This document shows positions 7,381 through 15,606 of a DNA stretch of 64,000 nt, piece after piece. Both the position numbers and the translations under genes were made by a program. How positions within the stretch are numbered: position 1 is the stretch's first letter; every line of letters starts with the position of its first letter. Under the pieces are notes generated by a model. It did not search any database and was not told the DNA's origin. It was given only the letters and a program-made list of their open reading frames with translations. Source of the DNA: Alcaligenaceae bacterium (lineage in GTDB: Bacteria > Pseudomonadota > Gammaproteobacteria > Burkholderiales > Burkholderiaceae_B); contig JACCEP010000015.1 of NCBI GenBank assembly GCA_013416395.1, positions 1 to 64,000 on the forward strand, in the 5' to 3' direction.

Positions 7381-8589
7381 CTACACTGCCCACTGTACGG
7401 CGTTAACGTCTACACCCGCCTGGGCCATTTCCCAAAGCGGTGACATGGCGCGCAGCCAGGCGACTTTCTCGCTGATAATATCGACAGCGGTGTCGACATC
7501 TTGTTCGGTAGTGAAGCGCCCCAACGAAATACGCAGCGAGCTGTGTGCCAGTTCGTCGCTGCGACCAATGGCTCGCAACACATATGAAGGCTCAAGACTG
7601 GCAGACGTGCAGGCCGAGCCGCTTGAAACCGCAAGCCGCTTGAGCGACATCATGAGCGACTCGCCTTCAATGTAATTGAAGCTAACATTAAGATTGTGTG
7701 GCACGCGCTGGTTAAGGTCACCGTTAAGATACACCTCGGGTATGGCCGACAAGCCCGCCCACAGCCTGGCCTGCAACTGACGAATGCGCTGGCTTTCTTC
7801 ATGAAGTGATTGCCCTGCCAGTTGAAAGGCTTCGCCCATGCCCACAATTTGGTGGGTAGCCAGGGTACCCGAACGCATGCCGCGCTCGTGCCCGCCACCG
7901 TGCATTTGCGCCATAATGCGGGCGCGCGGTTTGCGTCGTACGTATAGAGCACCTATACCTTTAGGGCCATAGGTTTTGTGCGCTGAAAACGACATAAGAT
8001 CAACGTTGACGGCCTGCAGGTCTATGGCAACCTTGCCAGTGGCCTGGGCAGCATCAACGTGAAACATAACGCCTTTTTCGCGGCAGATTTCACCCAACGC
8101 AGCAATTTCTTGTATAACACCGATCTCGTTGTTAACCAGCATGACCGACGCGATGGTGGTGTCGGGGCGCAAGGCGTTGCGGAACACATCCACGTCAACA
8201 AGGCCGTTTTCTTGTACATCTAGAAAGCTAACCTCAAAGCCCTGGCGTTCGAGCTCGTGGCAGGTATCTAGCACCGCCTTGTGTTCGGTTTTGAGTGTAA
8301 CAATGTGCTTGCCGCGCCCGACATGAAACTGTGCCGCGCCTTTAATTGCAAGGTTGTCAGACTCTGTGGCACCTGAGGTAAAGATGATTTCGCGCGGGTC
8401 GGCGTTCACCAGTTGGGCTACCTGGCCACGTGCGCGCTCAACAGCCTCTTCGGCGTCCCAACCATAGGAATGGCTGTTGGACGCAGGGTTACCGAACCGC
8501 TCGTAAAGCCACGGCACCATGGCATCAACCACGCGCGGATCTACAGGCGTGGTCGCTGAATAATCAAGATAGATGGGGCGTGACGTCAT
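7381..8589 (-). CDS. iscS: Cysteine desulfurase IscS
   Basis: A 402-residue PLP enzyme. N-terminal [14 protein letters not shown], the PLP lysine in [12 protein letters not shown] (around residue 205) and the mobile active-site loop cysteine in [14 protein letters not shown] (near 327) are all present. It removes sulfur from cysteine and passes it to IscU and to tRNA thiolation partners. Second gene of the isc operon, 147 bp after iscR. Length matches E. coli IscS (404). Confidence 0.97.
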   Translation of the reverse strand: MTSRPIYLDYSATTPVDPRVVDAMVPWLYERFGNPASNSHSYGWDAEEAVERARGQVAQLVNADPREIIFTSGATESDNLAIKGAAQFHVGRGKHIVTLKTEHKAVLDTCHELERQGFEVSFLDVQENGLVDVDVFRNALRPDTTIASVMLVNNEIGVIQEIAALGEICREKGVMFHVDAAQATGKVAIDLQAVNVDLMSFSAHKTYGPKGIGALYVRRKPRARIMAQMHGGGHERGMRSGTLATHQIVGMGEAFQLAGQSLHEESQRIRQLQARLWAGLSAIPEVYLNGDLNQRVPHNLNVSFNYIEGESLMMSLKRLAVSSGSACTSASLEPSYVLRAIGRSDELAHSSLRISLGRFTTEQDVDTAVDIISEKVAWLRAMSPLWEMAQAGVDVNAVQWAV

Positions 8590-8736
8590 TAAACATACTC
8601 CAGGGCCGTGTCGCTATGCATTGATTATATGAGCCATACACCGCTGCAAACAATTGGCTTCAAACGGCCCCAGCCATGAAGACGCCAGCAACGACATATT
8701 TACTGCGTTGCCCGGCACACGGCATTGGCGACAAAC

Positions 8737-9249
8737 TTAACTTGTAAAAGCCATCGCCATGGGAGCACCCGGCGCACGGTGTACGCGGATTGGCACTTCT
8801 TGCCCGTTGTTGGCTTCTTGCAACTGACGCATGCGTTCTTGGTCGGCCAGGTCTTGCAATGAGACAGAATCAAGAAAATCGATCATTTTGCGGTTTAACG
8901 AGGCCCATAGCTCATGCGTCATGCATTTGCCGGAACTGCCGTTACGCCCGATATTGCAGTTTTCTTTGCCACCACAGTTGGTGGTATCCATAGGCTCGTC
9001 GACCGCAAAGATAACGTCAGCCACGGTAATATTGCGAGCCAGCTTGGCCAACGAATACCCGCCGCCAGGGCCACGCATGCTGTCGACCAGCTCGTGCCGA
9101 CGCAACTTACCGAATAATTGCTCAAGATAGGAAAGCGAGATGTTCTGGCGTTTGCTGATGGCGGCCAGAGTTACAGGCCCGCTGTGCTGCCGGAGCGCCA
9201 GATCAATCATGGCGGTAACAGCGAAACGGCCTTTGGTGGTTAAACGCAT
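8737..9249 (-). CDS. iscR: Fe-S cluster-sensing regulator IscR
   Basis: A 170-residue Rrf2-family regulator. The N-terminal winged helix starts MRLTTKGRFAVTAMIDLALR, and the three cluster-ligand cysteines lie in NCGGKENCNIGRNGSSGKC (about residues 92-104). With a [2Fe-2S] cluster it represses its own operon through type 1 sites; two such sites lie directly upstream (9265-9289 and 9296-9320). The RBS AAAGGAGC lies about 6 bp before ATG. Confidence 0.96.
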   Translation of the reverse strand: MRLTTKGRFAVTAMIDLALRQHSGPVTLAAISKRQNISLSYLEQLFGKLRRHELVDSMRGPGGGYSLAKLARNITVADVIFAVDEPMDTTNCGGKENCNIGRNGSSGKCMTHELWASLNRKMIDFLDSVSLQDLADQERMRQLQEANNGQEVPIRVHRAPGAPMAMAFTS

Positions 9250-9264
9250 GGTGCGCTCCTTTTA

Positions 9265-9289
9265 ATACCCGACTAATTAGGTCAAGTAT
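9265..9289 (-). promoter_or_regulatory. IscR type 1 binding site, proximal
   Basis: The 25-bp segment starts ATACCCGACTAATT on the + strand and ends GTCAAGTAT. It agrees at 23 of 25 positions with the published type 1 motif ATASYYGACTR-www-YAGTCRRSTAT (my count by eye). It overlaps the predicted -10 element of the isc promoter, as expected for repression. Confidence 0.75.
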
Positions 9290-9293
9290 ATCA
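9285..9293 (-). promoter_or_regulatory. Extended -10 element of the isc operon promoter
   Basis: On the - strand this reads TGATATACT, a TGn-TATACT extended -10 box, about 36 bp upstream of the iscR ATG. No strong -35 is evident at the right distance, which suits an extended -10 promoter. IscR site 1 overlaps it and site 2 lies just upstream. Confidence 0.5.
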
Positions 9294-9295
9294 CG

Positions 9296-9320
9296 ATACC
9301 CGACTAAATTCGTAGGGTAA
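9296..9320 (-). promoter_or_regulatory. IscR type 1 binding site, distal
   Basis: A second 25-bp match starting ATACCCGACTAAATT, with about 22 of 25 positions in agreement with the type 1 motif. It is shifted 31 bp (three helical turns) from the proximal site, so two IscR dimers could bind the same face of the DNA. Confidence 0.65.
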
Positions 9321-9438
9321 TCAGGAACTGCACAAAGACACACCCACAAAACAAAAGCCGCGCCCGATTAAATGGCACGGCATTGTTTGCGAGAATGCCC
9401 CGCAAAGGGGTAAAACAAAAGTTACGGTAGAATGGTGC

Positions 9439-9930
9439 TTACGCAGCCTGGTACTGAAGTGCCCGCTTGCGTACAAGCTCGAGCACGCCCTGACAGGCAT
9501 CTTCGAGGTAGTCGAGTACTTTGGCGAAGCCATCTGGGCCACCGTAGTAAGGATCAGGCACCGTTGCTTCTTCGAACTCGTTGGCAAAGCGCATAAGTAG
9601 CATGAGCTTGTGCTGGTATATTTTGGGACACTGCTGTTGCAGTGCGGAGAGGTTTTCCCAATCCATTGCCAAAATAAGATCGAATTCGCGGAAGTCATCG
9701 GCGGTTACCTGCCGAGCGACGCATTGCGAAAGATCGTAGCCACGCTTGCGCGCAGCAGCCTGGGCGCGGGCGTCTGGCGCCTCGCCAATATGGAAGCCGT
9801 GGGTACCGGCGGAATCGACACCAATGGCGCCCGAAAGCCCCGCCTCGTCGACGATATGACGGAATACGCCTTCTGCGCTCGGTGAGCGGCAGATATTACC
9901 CATGCAAACGAAAAGTACCTTAGTCATCAT
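9439..9930 (-). CDS. Low-molecular-weight protein-tyrosine phosphatase
   Basis: About 163 residues from the ATG at 9930 (an adjacent ATG at 9927 is equally possible; an in-frame upstream extension to 9984 has no family similarity). The P-loop VCMGNICRSP (CX5R-S) is right after the start, the RQVTADDF region sits mid-protein, and the general-acid loop is DPYYGGPDGF. These are the LMW-PTP signatures. Bacterial members often control exopolysaccharide tyrosine kinases; here the gene stands alone between the isc operon and uvrB, so its partner is unknown. Confidence 0.9.
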   Translation of the reverse strand: MMTKVLFVCMGNICRSPSAEGVFRHIVDEAGLSGAIGVDSAGTHGFHIGEAPDARAQAAARKRGYDLSQCVARQVTADDFREFDLILAMDWENLSALQQQCPKIYQHKLMLLMRFANEFEEATVPDPYYGGPDGFAKVLDYLEDACQGVLELVRKRALQYQAA

Positions 9931-10371
9931 AGACGAGAGTGTGAGGGAAAACCCGTTGTAAGGCAAGGCTTTTTGCAGAACCACAACGAGTTCTAAAGCC
10001 TTGTTGACAATAATTGAGAAACGGCAAAGCGCTGGGGTTTAATGCTGTTGTGTACAACCTACCCGGTACTGATAACAAGCCGTGCGAAATGCTGTGTGGG
10101 CCAATATTTATGCACTGCAGCAAAAACTAATAGCTGCAAGAAAGCCCACAAGGTTGTTATGGTAAACCCTAGGTAATTGGAAAGCAATAACTGTTTTGAA
10201 ACGGCGCGGCGGTTACCCGTAATTATCATGAACTTATTACAGATTGTTGGTTGTTTCCAACAATTTACAAAAGATATCCGCCACCCGCGCATCCCCAGAC
10301 GCCCCTCGACTACCCAGCGCACAACTCGCGCGTGCCGCGTCCTGAGACGCAAGAAGCCGGCATGCGCCGCG
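9931..10371. other. Intergenic region between the phosphatase and uvrB
   Basis: About 440 bp with no convincing gene on either strand. The only structure seen is an 8-bp perfect inverted repeat at 10243-10264 (ATTGTTGG ... CCAACAAT, 6-nt loop), followed on the + strand by TTTAC. It could be a weak terminator for uvrB or unrelated. Confidence 0.4.
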
Positions 10372-12405
10372 TCAAGACAACAACGCCCTCTCTTTGAGCC
10401 GGTTGAGTGCATCGCGCGCTGCCGCCGCCTGTTCAAATTCCAGGTTTTTGGCATGATCGGTCATTAATGCGCTTAGCCGTCGCATCTCGCGGGCCAGCGC
10501 TTTGTCATCACGCAATATTTCGAGTGGAATATCATCATCAGGCCTGGGCTGCACAGGCGCGCCCATGACGCCATCAATAAGTTCACGTACCGCCTTGTTG
10601 ACGCCGCGTGCGGTAATGCCGTGCTCTTCATTAAATGCCAACTGCTTGAGACGTCGCCTTTCGGTCTCGTCCATGGCCCGCCGCATCGAATCGGTAATAC
10701 GATCGGCATACAAAATGGCGTGCCCGTTAATATTACGGGCTGCCCTGCCTATCGTCTGGATCAGGCTGCGCTCTGACCGCAAAAAGCCCTCTTTGTCAGC
10801 ATCAAGAATGGCCACCAGTGAAACCTCAGGGATATCAAGCCCCTCGCGCAGCAAGTTAATACCCACCAGCACGTCAAATATACCGAGCCTGAGGTCGCGA
10901 ATAATTTCAACGCGCTCTACCGTGTCGATATCAGAATGCAGGTAACGCACTTTAAGGCCGCTTTCCACCAGATAGTCGGTAAGGTCTTCCGACATGCGCT
11001 TGGTCAGCGTGGTAACCAGTACACGCTCGCCTGCGGCAATACGTAGCTTGGCTTCACCCAGTAAATCATCAACCTGTGTCACGGCAGGCCGTATTTCTAC
11101 CAAGGGATCAACCAGGCCTGTGGGTCGCACCACCTGCTCGACGACATTATCGGCGTGCTCGTGTTCGTATACGGATGGAGTTGCCGATACAAACACGCAC
11201 TGTCGCATGCGCTGCTCAAACTCTTCAAGTTTTAGCGGCCGATTGTCCATGGCAGAAGGCAGACGAAAGCCGAATTGCACCAGGGTAGATTTACGTGAAC
11301 GGTCACCCCTGTACATGGCACTTAACTGCCCCATGGTGACGTGGCTTTCGTCGATAAACATGAGGGCGTCGCGCGGCAGGTAGTCAATAAGTGTGGGCGG
11401 AGGGTCACCAGGTGCCGCACCCGAAAGATGCCTGGAGTAGTTTTCAATGCCTTTGCAAAACCCCAGCTCCTGCATCATTTCGAGATCAAAACGGGTGCGC
11501 TGCTCCAGCCTTTGCGCTTCGACCAGTTTGCCCTCTTGCGTTAGCAAGGCCAGACGCTCGCGCAATTCAACTTTAATGGTTTCGATGGCACGCAATATGG
11601 TTTCACGGGGAGTGACGTAATGCGAGCTTGGAAACACCGTAAACCGGGGGATTTTCTGGCGTATTTTGCCGGTAAGCGGGTCAAACATCTGCAGCGATTC
11701 GATTTCGTCATCGAATAACGTAATGCGCAAGGCCAGCTCGGCGTGTTCTGCCGGGAACACATCAATGGTTTCGCCACGCGCCCGGAAATTGCCTCGGGTA
11801 AATTCGACGTCGTTGCGCTCGTACTGCATGGCGACCAGCCGACCCAGCAGTTGCTGACGCGGAATGCGATCACCGCAGCGTAGCGTAAGCACCATGGCGT
11901 GATAGTCGCCCGGGTTACCTATACCGTAAATACAGGAGACGGTACCCACAATGATGGTGTCGCGGCGCTCAAGCAGGCTTTTGGTGGCCGACAGCCGCAT
12001 CTGCTCGATGTGCTCATTGATGGATGAGTCTTTTTCGATAAAGAGATCACGCGCTGCCACGTAAGCTTCGGGCTGATAGTAGTCGTAATACGACACAAAG
12101 TACTCAACGGCATTGCGCGGGAAAAACTCGCGCATTTCAGCATACAGCTGAGCTGCCAGCGTTTTGTTGGGCGCAAGCACGATGGCCGGTCTGCCCGTGC
12201 GGGCGATCACGTTGGCCATGGTGTAGGTTTTGCCTGAGCCAGTTACCCCAAGCAGCGTCTGAAACATAAGCCCATCATCAATGCCATCAACCAGGGCATC
12301 GATGGCCGCCGGCTGATCACCGGCCGGCGGATACGGCTGGTAAAGTTGAAACGGGCTGCCTTCAAACTCAAGAAAACCGGGGGCTGCAAGATTAACACTA
12401 GCCAT
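10372..12405 (-). CDS. uvrB: Excinuclease ABC subunit UvrB
   Basis: A 677-residue helicase-like subunit of nucleotide excision repair. Walker A GVTGSGKT is at residues 53-60, the beta-hairpin [11 protein letters not shown] near 105-115, and the DEAD-like [19 protein letters not shown] and QTIGRAARN motifs follow in order. The C-terminal UVR domain (about 633-668) contacts UvrA/UvrC. It loads on damage with UvrA and hands it to UvrC. It diverges from the aminotransferase gene at 12489. I see no CTGT-N8-ACAG box in the 83-bp shared upstream region, so SOS control is not evident here. Confidence 0.97.
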   Translation of the reverse strand: MASVNLAAPGFLEFEGSPFQLYQPYPPAGDQPAAIDALVDGIDDGLMFQTLLGVTGSGKTYTMANVIARTGRPAIVLAPNKTLAAQLYAEMREFFPRNAVEYFVSYYDYYQPEAYVAARDLFIEKDSSINEHIEQMRLSATKSLLERRDTIIVGTVSCIYGIGNPGDYHAMVLTLRCGDRIPRQQLLGRLVAMQYERNDVEFTRGNFRARGETIDVFPAEHAELALRITLFDDEIESLQMFDPLTGKIRQKIPRFTVFPSSHYVTPRETILRAIETIKVELRERLALLTQEGKLVEAQRLEQRTRFDLEMMQELGFCKGIENYSRHLSGAAPGDPPPTLIDYLPRDALMFIDESHVTMGQLSAMYRGDRSRKSTLVQFGFRLPSAMDNRPLKLEEFEQRMRQCVFVSATPSVYEHEHADNVVEQVVRPTGLVDPLVEIRPAVTQVDDLLGEAKLRIAAGERVLVTTLTKRMSEDLTDYLVESGLKVRYLHSDIDTVERVEIIRDLRLGIFDVLVGINLLREGLDIPEVSLVAILDADKEGFLRSERSLIQTIGRAARNINGHAILYADRITDSMRRAMDETERRRLKQLAFNEEHGITARGVNKAVRELIDGVMGAPVQPRPDDDIPLEILRDDKALAREMRRLSALMTDHAKNLEFEQAAAARDALNRLKERALLS

Positions 12406-12488
12406 CGCGTACTAGACTTTTTAAGGGTAAACCCCTTATTATCACATTAATACTCTTTCTTTTCCCCACTACTTTTTGCTTCCCTAAC

Positions 12489-13691
12489 ATGACATCTCTC
12501 TTTGAAGGCGTCGAACTGGCGCCGCGCGATCCTATTCTTGGACTTAACGAACAATATAACGCCGATGCGCGCACCAGCAAGGTCAACCTTGGTGTAGGTG
12601 TTTATTATGACGACCAAGGGCGCATTCCGCTGCTCGACGCCGTCCGCAAGGCCGAAGACGCCTTGGTACAAGCGCATTCGCCGCGCGGCTATCTGCCTAT
12701 CGACGGTATCCCCGGCTACAACTCGGGCGCGCAAGCCCTGCTGCTTGGCAAAAACTCTCCTCTGCTGGCTTCGGGCCGTGTGCTAACAGCACAAACTCTG
12801 GGTGGTACGGGTGCCCTCAAAATCGGGGCTGACTTCCTCAAGCTATTGCTGCCCAACTCCAAAGTTGTCATCAGCAACCCCAGCTGGGAAAACCACCGTG
12901 CACTGTTCCAGGCCGCAGGCTTTACGGTAGATACCTACCCCTACTATGACGCTGCCACGCATGGCCTGGATTTTGCCGGCATGCTCAGCGGTCTGCAGGC
13001 GCTGCCCGAAAAAACCATTGTCGTACTGCACGCGTGCTGTCACAACCCCACAGGCGTTGATCCCACACTTGATCAATGGAAGCAGATCGTTGAGGTGGTC
13101 AAGCAAAAAAATCTCGTGCCTTTCGTCGACATTGCCTACCAGGGCTTTGGTGACGGGCTCGAAGAAGACGCTGCAGTTGCGCGTCTGTTTGCTGACAGCG
13201 ACCTCACCATGCTGATCAGTTCGTCATTCTCCAAGTCGTTCTCGCTGTATGGCGAACGCGTGGGTGCGCTGACTTTAGTATGTTCGTCCAAAGAAGAAAG
13301 CGCGCGCGTTCTCAGCCAGCTCAAGCGCGTTATTCGCACCAACTACTCCAACCCGCCTACACATGGCGGCAAAATTGTGGCGTCGGTGCTGAACACGCCT
13401 GAGCTTAATGATGTCTGGACAGCAGAGCTTGCCGGCATGCGTGATCGCATCCGCACTATGCGAACTCAGTTGGTCGAAAAGCTAAAGGCACACGGCGTCA
13501 GCCAGGATTTTGACTTCGTCCTGAAGCAGCGTGGCATGTTCTCGTATTCGGGCCTGACATCCGAGCAGGTTGATCGTCTGCGCGAAGAGCACGGTGTATA
13601 TGCGGTCAGCAGCGGCCGTATTTGCGTTGCTGCACTAAACAGCGGCAATATTGATGCCGTGGCAAAGGCGATTGCAGCGGTTATTGCCTAA
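12489..13691 (+). CDS. tyrB: Aromatic-amino-acid / aspartate aminotransferase
   Basis: A 400-residue class I aminotransferase of the AspC/TyrB subgroup. LGVGVYYDDQGRIPLL is N-terminal, LGGTGALKIGADFL binds the cofactor, HACCHNPTGVDPT follows, and the PLP lysine is in SSSFSKSFSLYGERVGAL (about residue 248). It transaminates aspartate, tyrosine or phenylalanine with 2-oxoglutarate; the sequence alone does not decide which dominates. Divergent from uvrB. A hairpin just after the stop could terminate it. Confidence 0.9.
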   Translation: MTSLFEGVELAPRDPILGLNEQYNADARTSKVNLGVGVYYDDQGRIPLLDAVRKAEDALVQAHSPRGYLPIDGIPGYNSGAQALLLGKNSPLLASGRVLTAQTLGGTGALKIGADFLKLLLPNSKVVISNPSWENHRALFQAAGFTVDTYPYYDAATHGLDFAGMLSGLQALPEKTIVVLHACCHNPTGVDPTLDQWKQIVEVVKQKNLVPFVDIAYQGFGDGLEEDAAVARLFADSDLTMLISSSFSKSFSLYGERVGALTLVCSSKEESARVLSQLKRVIRTNYSNPPTHGGKIVASVLNTPELNDVWTAELAGMRDRIRTMRTQLVEKLKAHGVSQDFDFVLKQRGMFSYSGLTSEQVDRLREEHGVYAVSSGRICVAALNSGNIDAVAKAIAAVIA

Positions 13692-13704
13692 TCGTTTAGC
13701 CCAG

Positions 13705-13742
13705 GGGCCAGTACACCGCGAAGTAGCGGCCTGGCCCTCTAT
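13705..13742 (+). terminator. Possible terminator after the aminotransferase
   Basis: GGGCCAG at 13705-13711 pairs with CTGGCCC at 13731-13737 across a 19-nt loop, followed by TCTATGCTTT. The stem is GC-rich but the T-run is poor, so termination strength is doubtful. Confidence 0.4.
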
Positions 13743-13770
13743 GCTTTCCCAAATGCTCCGTCTCATGCAG

Positions 13771-13824
13771 TGAGCCACACCCCAAAATTGGACACAGATC
13801 CAATCCTTGGGGTGGATCAGCTCA
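13771..13824. repeat. Head-to-head inverted repeats, likely collapsed IS remnant
   Basis: TGAGC at 13771 and GCTCA at 13824 bound a near-palindrome: CCACACCCCAAAATTGGA faces TCCAATCCTTGGGGTGG across a 6-bp centre. Each arm resembles the end of IS3-family (IS150-like) elements, whose tips have a CACCCCAAAA-TTGGACA character. Two ends with nothing between them look like an element that lost its interior, or a tiny MITE. The family assignment is tentative. Confidence 0.4.
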
Positions 13825-14190
13825 AATCAGTTTGAAGCTCTGCAAAGTTAAACGTTTACGCTTAACTTTATGCCCACAAGATTAAGTCTTCCCCAGGCTT
13901 TATAAGCCGTCCAAATTCTGGAGGCCTGCTCACTTATGCTGCCGAGCATGTTATTGACGTGCATAAATTGAACTCAGCTTGTTTTTCATTAGCGCTGTAG
14001 GCTGCCGCTTTGTGGATTCCGGCCAGACCAATGCGTTTTCACCATATATTTACTTGATTTAAGGCTGCTCTGGCTGCTTTAAAACCCGCTTTAACTGGCC
14101 AATGCCAAGAGATACGCGGTCAAAACGGGCCAAAACCGCTCAAAACCCTTATGTCGCTTGATCTTCCGTCAAATATGTTGCAGAATTCAG
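13825..14190. other. Non-coding region upstream of lexA
   Basis: About 365 bp without a supportable gene. All six frames are broken by stops. It is richer in A+T than the flanking genes and may be decayed mobile DNA, given the inverted-repeat remnant at its left edge. Confidence 0.35.
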
Positions 14191-14191
14191 A

Positions 14192-14207
14192 CTGTATAAA
14201 AATACAG
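14192..14207 (+). promoter_or_regulatory. SOS box (LexA operator)
   Basis: CTGTATAAAAATACAG matches the CTGT-N8-ACAG LexA box perfectly. It lies 11 bp before the lexA ATG, with the RBS GGAAG (14211-14215) between, so LexA is expected to repress its own gene. Confidence 0.9.
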
Positions 14208-14218
14208 TTCGGAAGACT

Positions 14219-14884
14219 ATGGCCGTCAAACTCACCGCTCGTCAGCAACAAATACTCGATTTGATCCGCAGCGAGATCATACGCACGGGTTTTCCACCCA
14301 CGCGTGCCGAAATTGCCAGCGTACTGGGTTTCCGCTCGCCCAACGCTGCCGAAGATCATCTTAAGGCACTTGCCCGCAAAGGAGCTATCGAGCTAACTCC
14401 TGGCGCCTCACGCGGCATCCGGCTTACCGACACAGGCCCGGTCGGGGGCCTCGCTGCCGATTTGGGCGGCTCTTCGCTTTCCAGAGCCTTTGCACCGCTA
14501 TTGGTGCCACTCGTCGGGCGTGTGGCCGCAGGTAGCCCCATACTGGCGGCTGAGCACGTTGAGCGTGAAGTCGGTATCGAACCTTCTTTGTTTACCCAAA
14601 CCCCAGACTATCTATTACGGGTGCGTGGCCTAAGTATGCGTGATGCAGGCATACTTGATGGCGACCTGCTGGCAGTACGCAAGTCACCCGAAGCCCGAAA
14701 CGGCCAGATTGTCGTTGCACGGCTGGGTGATGAGGTTACGGTTAAGCGGTTTTCGCGTCACGGCCGCCATATACAACTGCTGCCCGAAAACCCCGATTTC
14801 GAGCCTATTAACGTAAGCTCTGATGACGAGTTTTCGCTGGAAGGCATTGCTGTTGGGTTAATTCGCAGTACACCGTTGCAATAG
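14219..14884 (+). CDS. lexA: SOS response repressor LexA
   Basis: A 221-residue repressor/protease. The N-terminal winged helix-turn-helix has [16 protein letters not shown] and later [20 protein letters not shown]. The self-cleavage Ala-Gly bond is in [10 protein letters not shown]. The catalytic Ser is in [16 protein letters not shown] and the Lys in VTVKRFSR. RecA filaments stimulate self-cleavage and release SOS genes. Autoregulated through the box at 14192. The last 38 bp of the gene are repeated immediately downstream in diverged form. Confidence 0.96.
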   Translation: MAVKLTARQQQILDLIRSEIIRTGFPPTRAEIASVLGFRSPNAAEDHLKALARKGAIELTPGASRGIRLTDTGPVGGLAADLGGSSLSRAFAPLLVPLVGRVAAGSPILAAEHVEREVGIEPSLFTQTPDYLLRVRGLSMRDAGILDGDLLAVRKSPEARNGQIVVARLGDEVTVKRFSRHGRHIQLLPENPDFEPINVSSDDEFSLEGIAVGLIRSTPLQ

Positions 14885-14922
14885 TTGCTGTTGGTTTAAC
14901 TCGCAGCGTACCGGTGCAATAA
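14847..14922 (+). repeat. Tandem duplication of the lexA 3' end (2 x 38 bp)
   Basis: Unit 1 (14847-14884) is the end of lexA including its TAG stop. Unit 2 (14885-14922) follows without a gap and matches it with several substitutions. Read in the corresponding frame, unit 2 encodes [12 protein letters not shown] and a stop, against [12 protein letters not shown] and a stop in unit 1, so it preserves a LexA-like C-terminus including the termination codon. Confidence 0.75.
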
Positions 14923-15001
14923 TTACTTGACGCTCTAGTCCACTGCTTTCCGTGCTGAGCGCTGTAGCGGCCGGCATGCCCGGCATACCGCGTCCGCTAT
15001 A

Positions 15002-15145
15002 TGTTCAGATCATTTAACGATAGTTGATGCGGCACACAGAGGGCACTGATGCCATGAACGTTAGGTATGCTCGGCCCACAGCACCCACTGGAAGTTCAGA
15101 TCGTTTAACGGTAACTGGGGCGACACGCATAAGGCTCAAATGCCA
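15002..15145 (+). repeat. Two imperfect direct repeats in the lexA-Rpn intergenic region
   Basis: GTTCAGATCATTTAACGATA at about 15003 recurs as GTTCAGATCGTTTAACGGTA at about 15094. The similarity continues less well for some 50 bp (both end near a GATGCCA / AATGCCA sequence). No gene is visible in 14923-15195; I see only repeats there. Confidence 0.5.
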
Positions 15146-15195
15146 ACGCCTTAAGTTTTTTAATATTGTCAGGTGCGTATCGCGCCCTATTGGCA

Positions 15196-15606
15196 TTATT
15201 CAAAAACAGCCTCAAGACGCTCAGCCTCCAATATGTTGAGCGTCCAGCTTTGAAGAGTTTCTGTGTCTGCCTGCGCAATGCGGGTGGTTACCCACGCGGG
15301 CAACTGACCAAACCGGCGCTCAAGCATTGCTGACAGCAGCCGTGCGGCGCTGTTTCTACCTTCTTGAAGCCCCTCTTGAAACCCCTCTTGACGTCCTTCT
15401 TGAAGGCCTTTTTGCAGGCCTCGGGCCTCACCTAAACGTTCGATGCTAGTTACATAAGGCATGTTGAGCTCCGTTTCTATTGCTCCTACGGCCTGTTCAA
15501 AGGCCGGTTCAAGATCCTGAGGAAGACACATTATCCAGTCAATGATGTGGAATAATTGCTGAATAAGCTGGCAGGACCTGAAGCACTGTTTCTTCTGAGG
15601 TTGCAA
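15196..15606 (-). pseudogene. Duplicated 3' end of the adjacent Rpn-family gene
   Basis: From IQQLFHIIDWIMCLP onward the ~120 residues are almost identical to the C-terminus of the gene at 15607-16638 (same DLEPAFEQAVGAIETELNMP, LLSAMLERRFGQLPAWVTTR and final LEAVFE). The glutamine/glycine repeat in the middle is longer here (LQKGLQEGRQEGFQEGLQEG). The N-terminal nuclease-like half is missing. The first ~14 residues have no counterpart. It sits directly after the parent gene's stop, so it arose by partial tandem duplication. Whether it is translated is unknown. Confidence 0.7.

Noticed and set aside
12406-12488. SOS box in the uvrB upstream region
   Set aside because: No CTGT-N8-ACAG match is seen; only an AAGGG-TAAAC-CCCTT inverted repeat, which may be part of a promoter region but is not a LexA site.
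14120-14359. 79-residue - strand frame crossing the lexA start
   Set aside because: It covers the SOS box and lexA in antisense and has no family resemblance.
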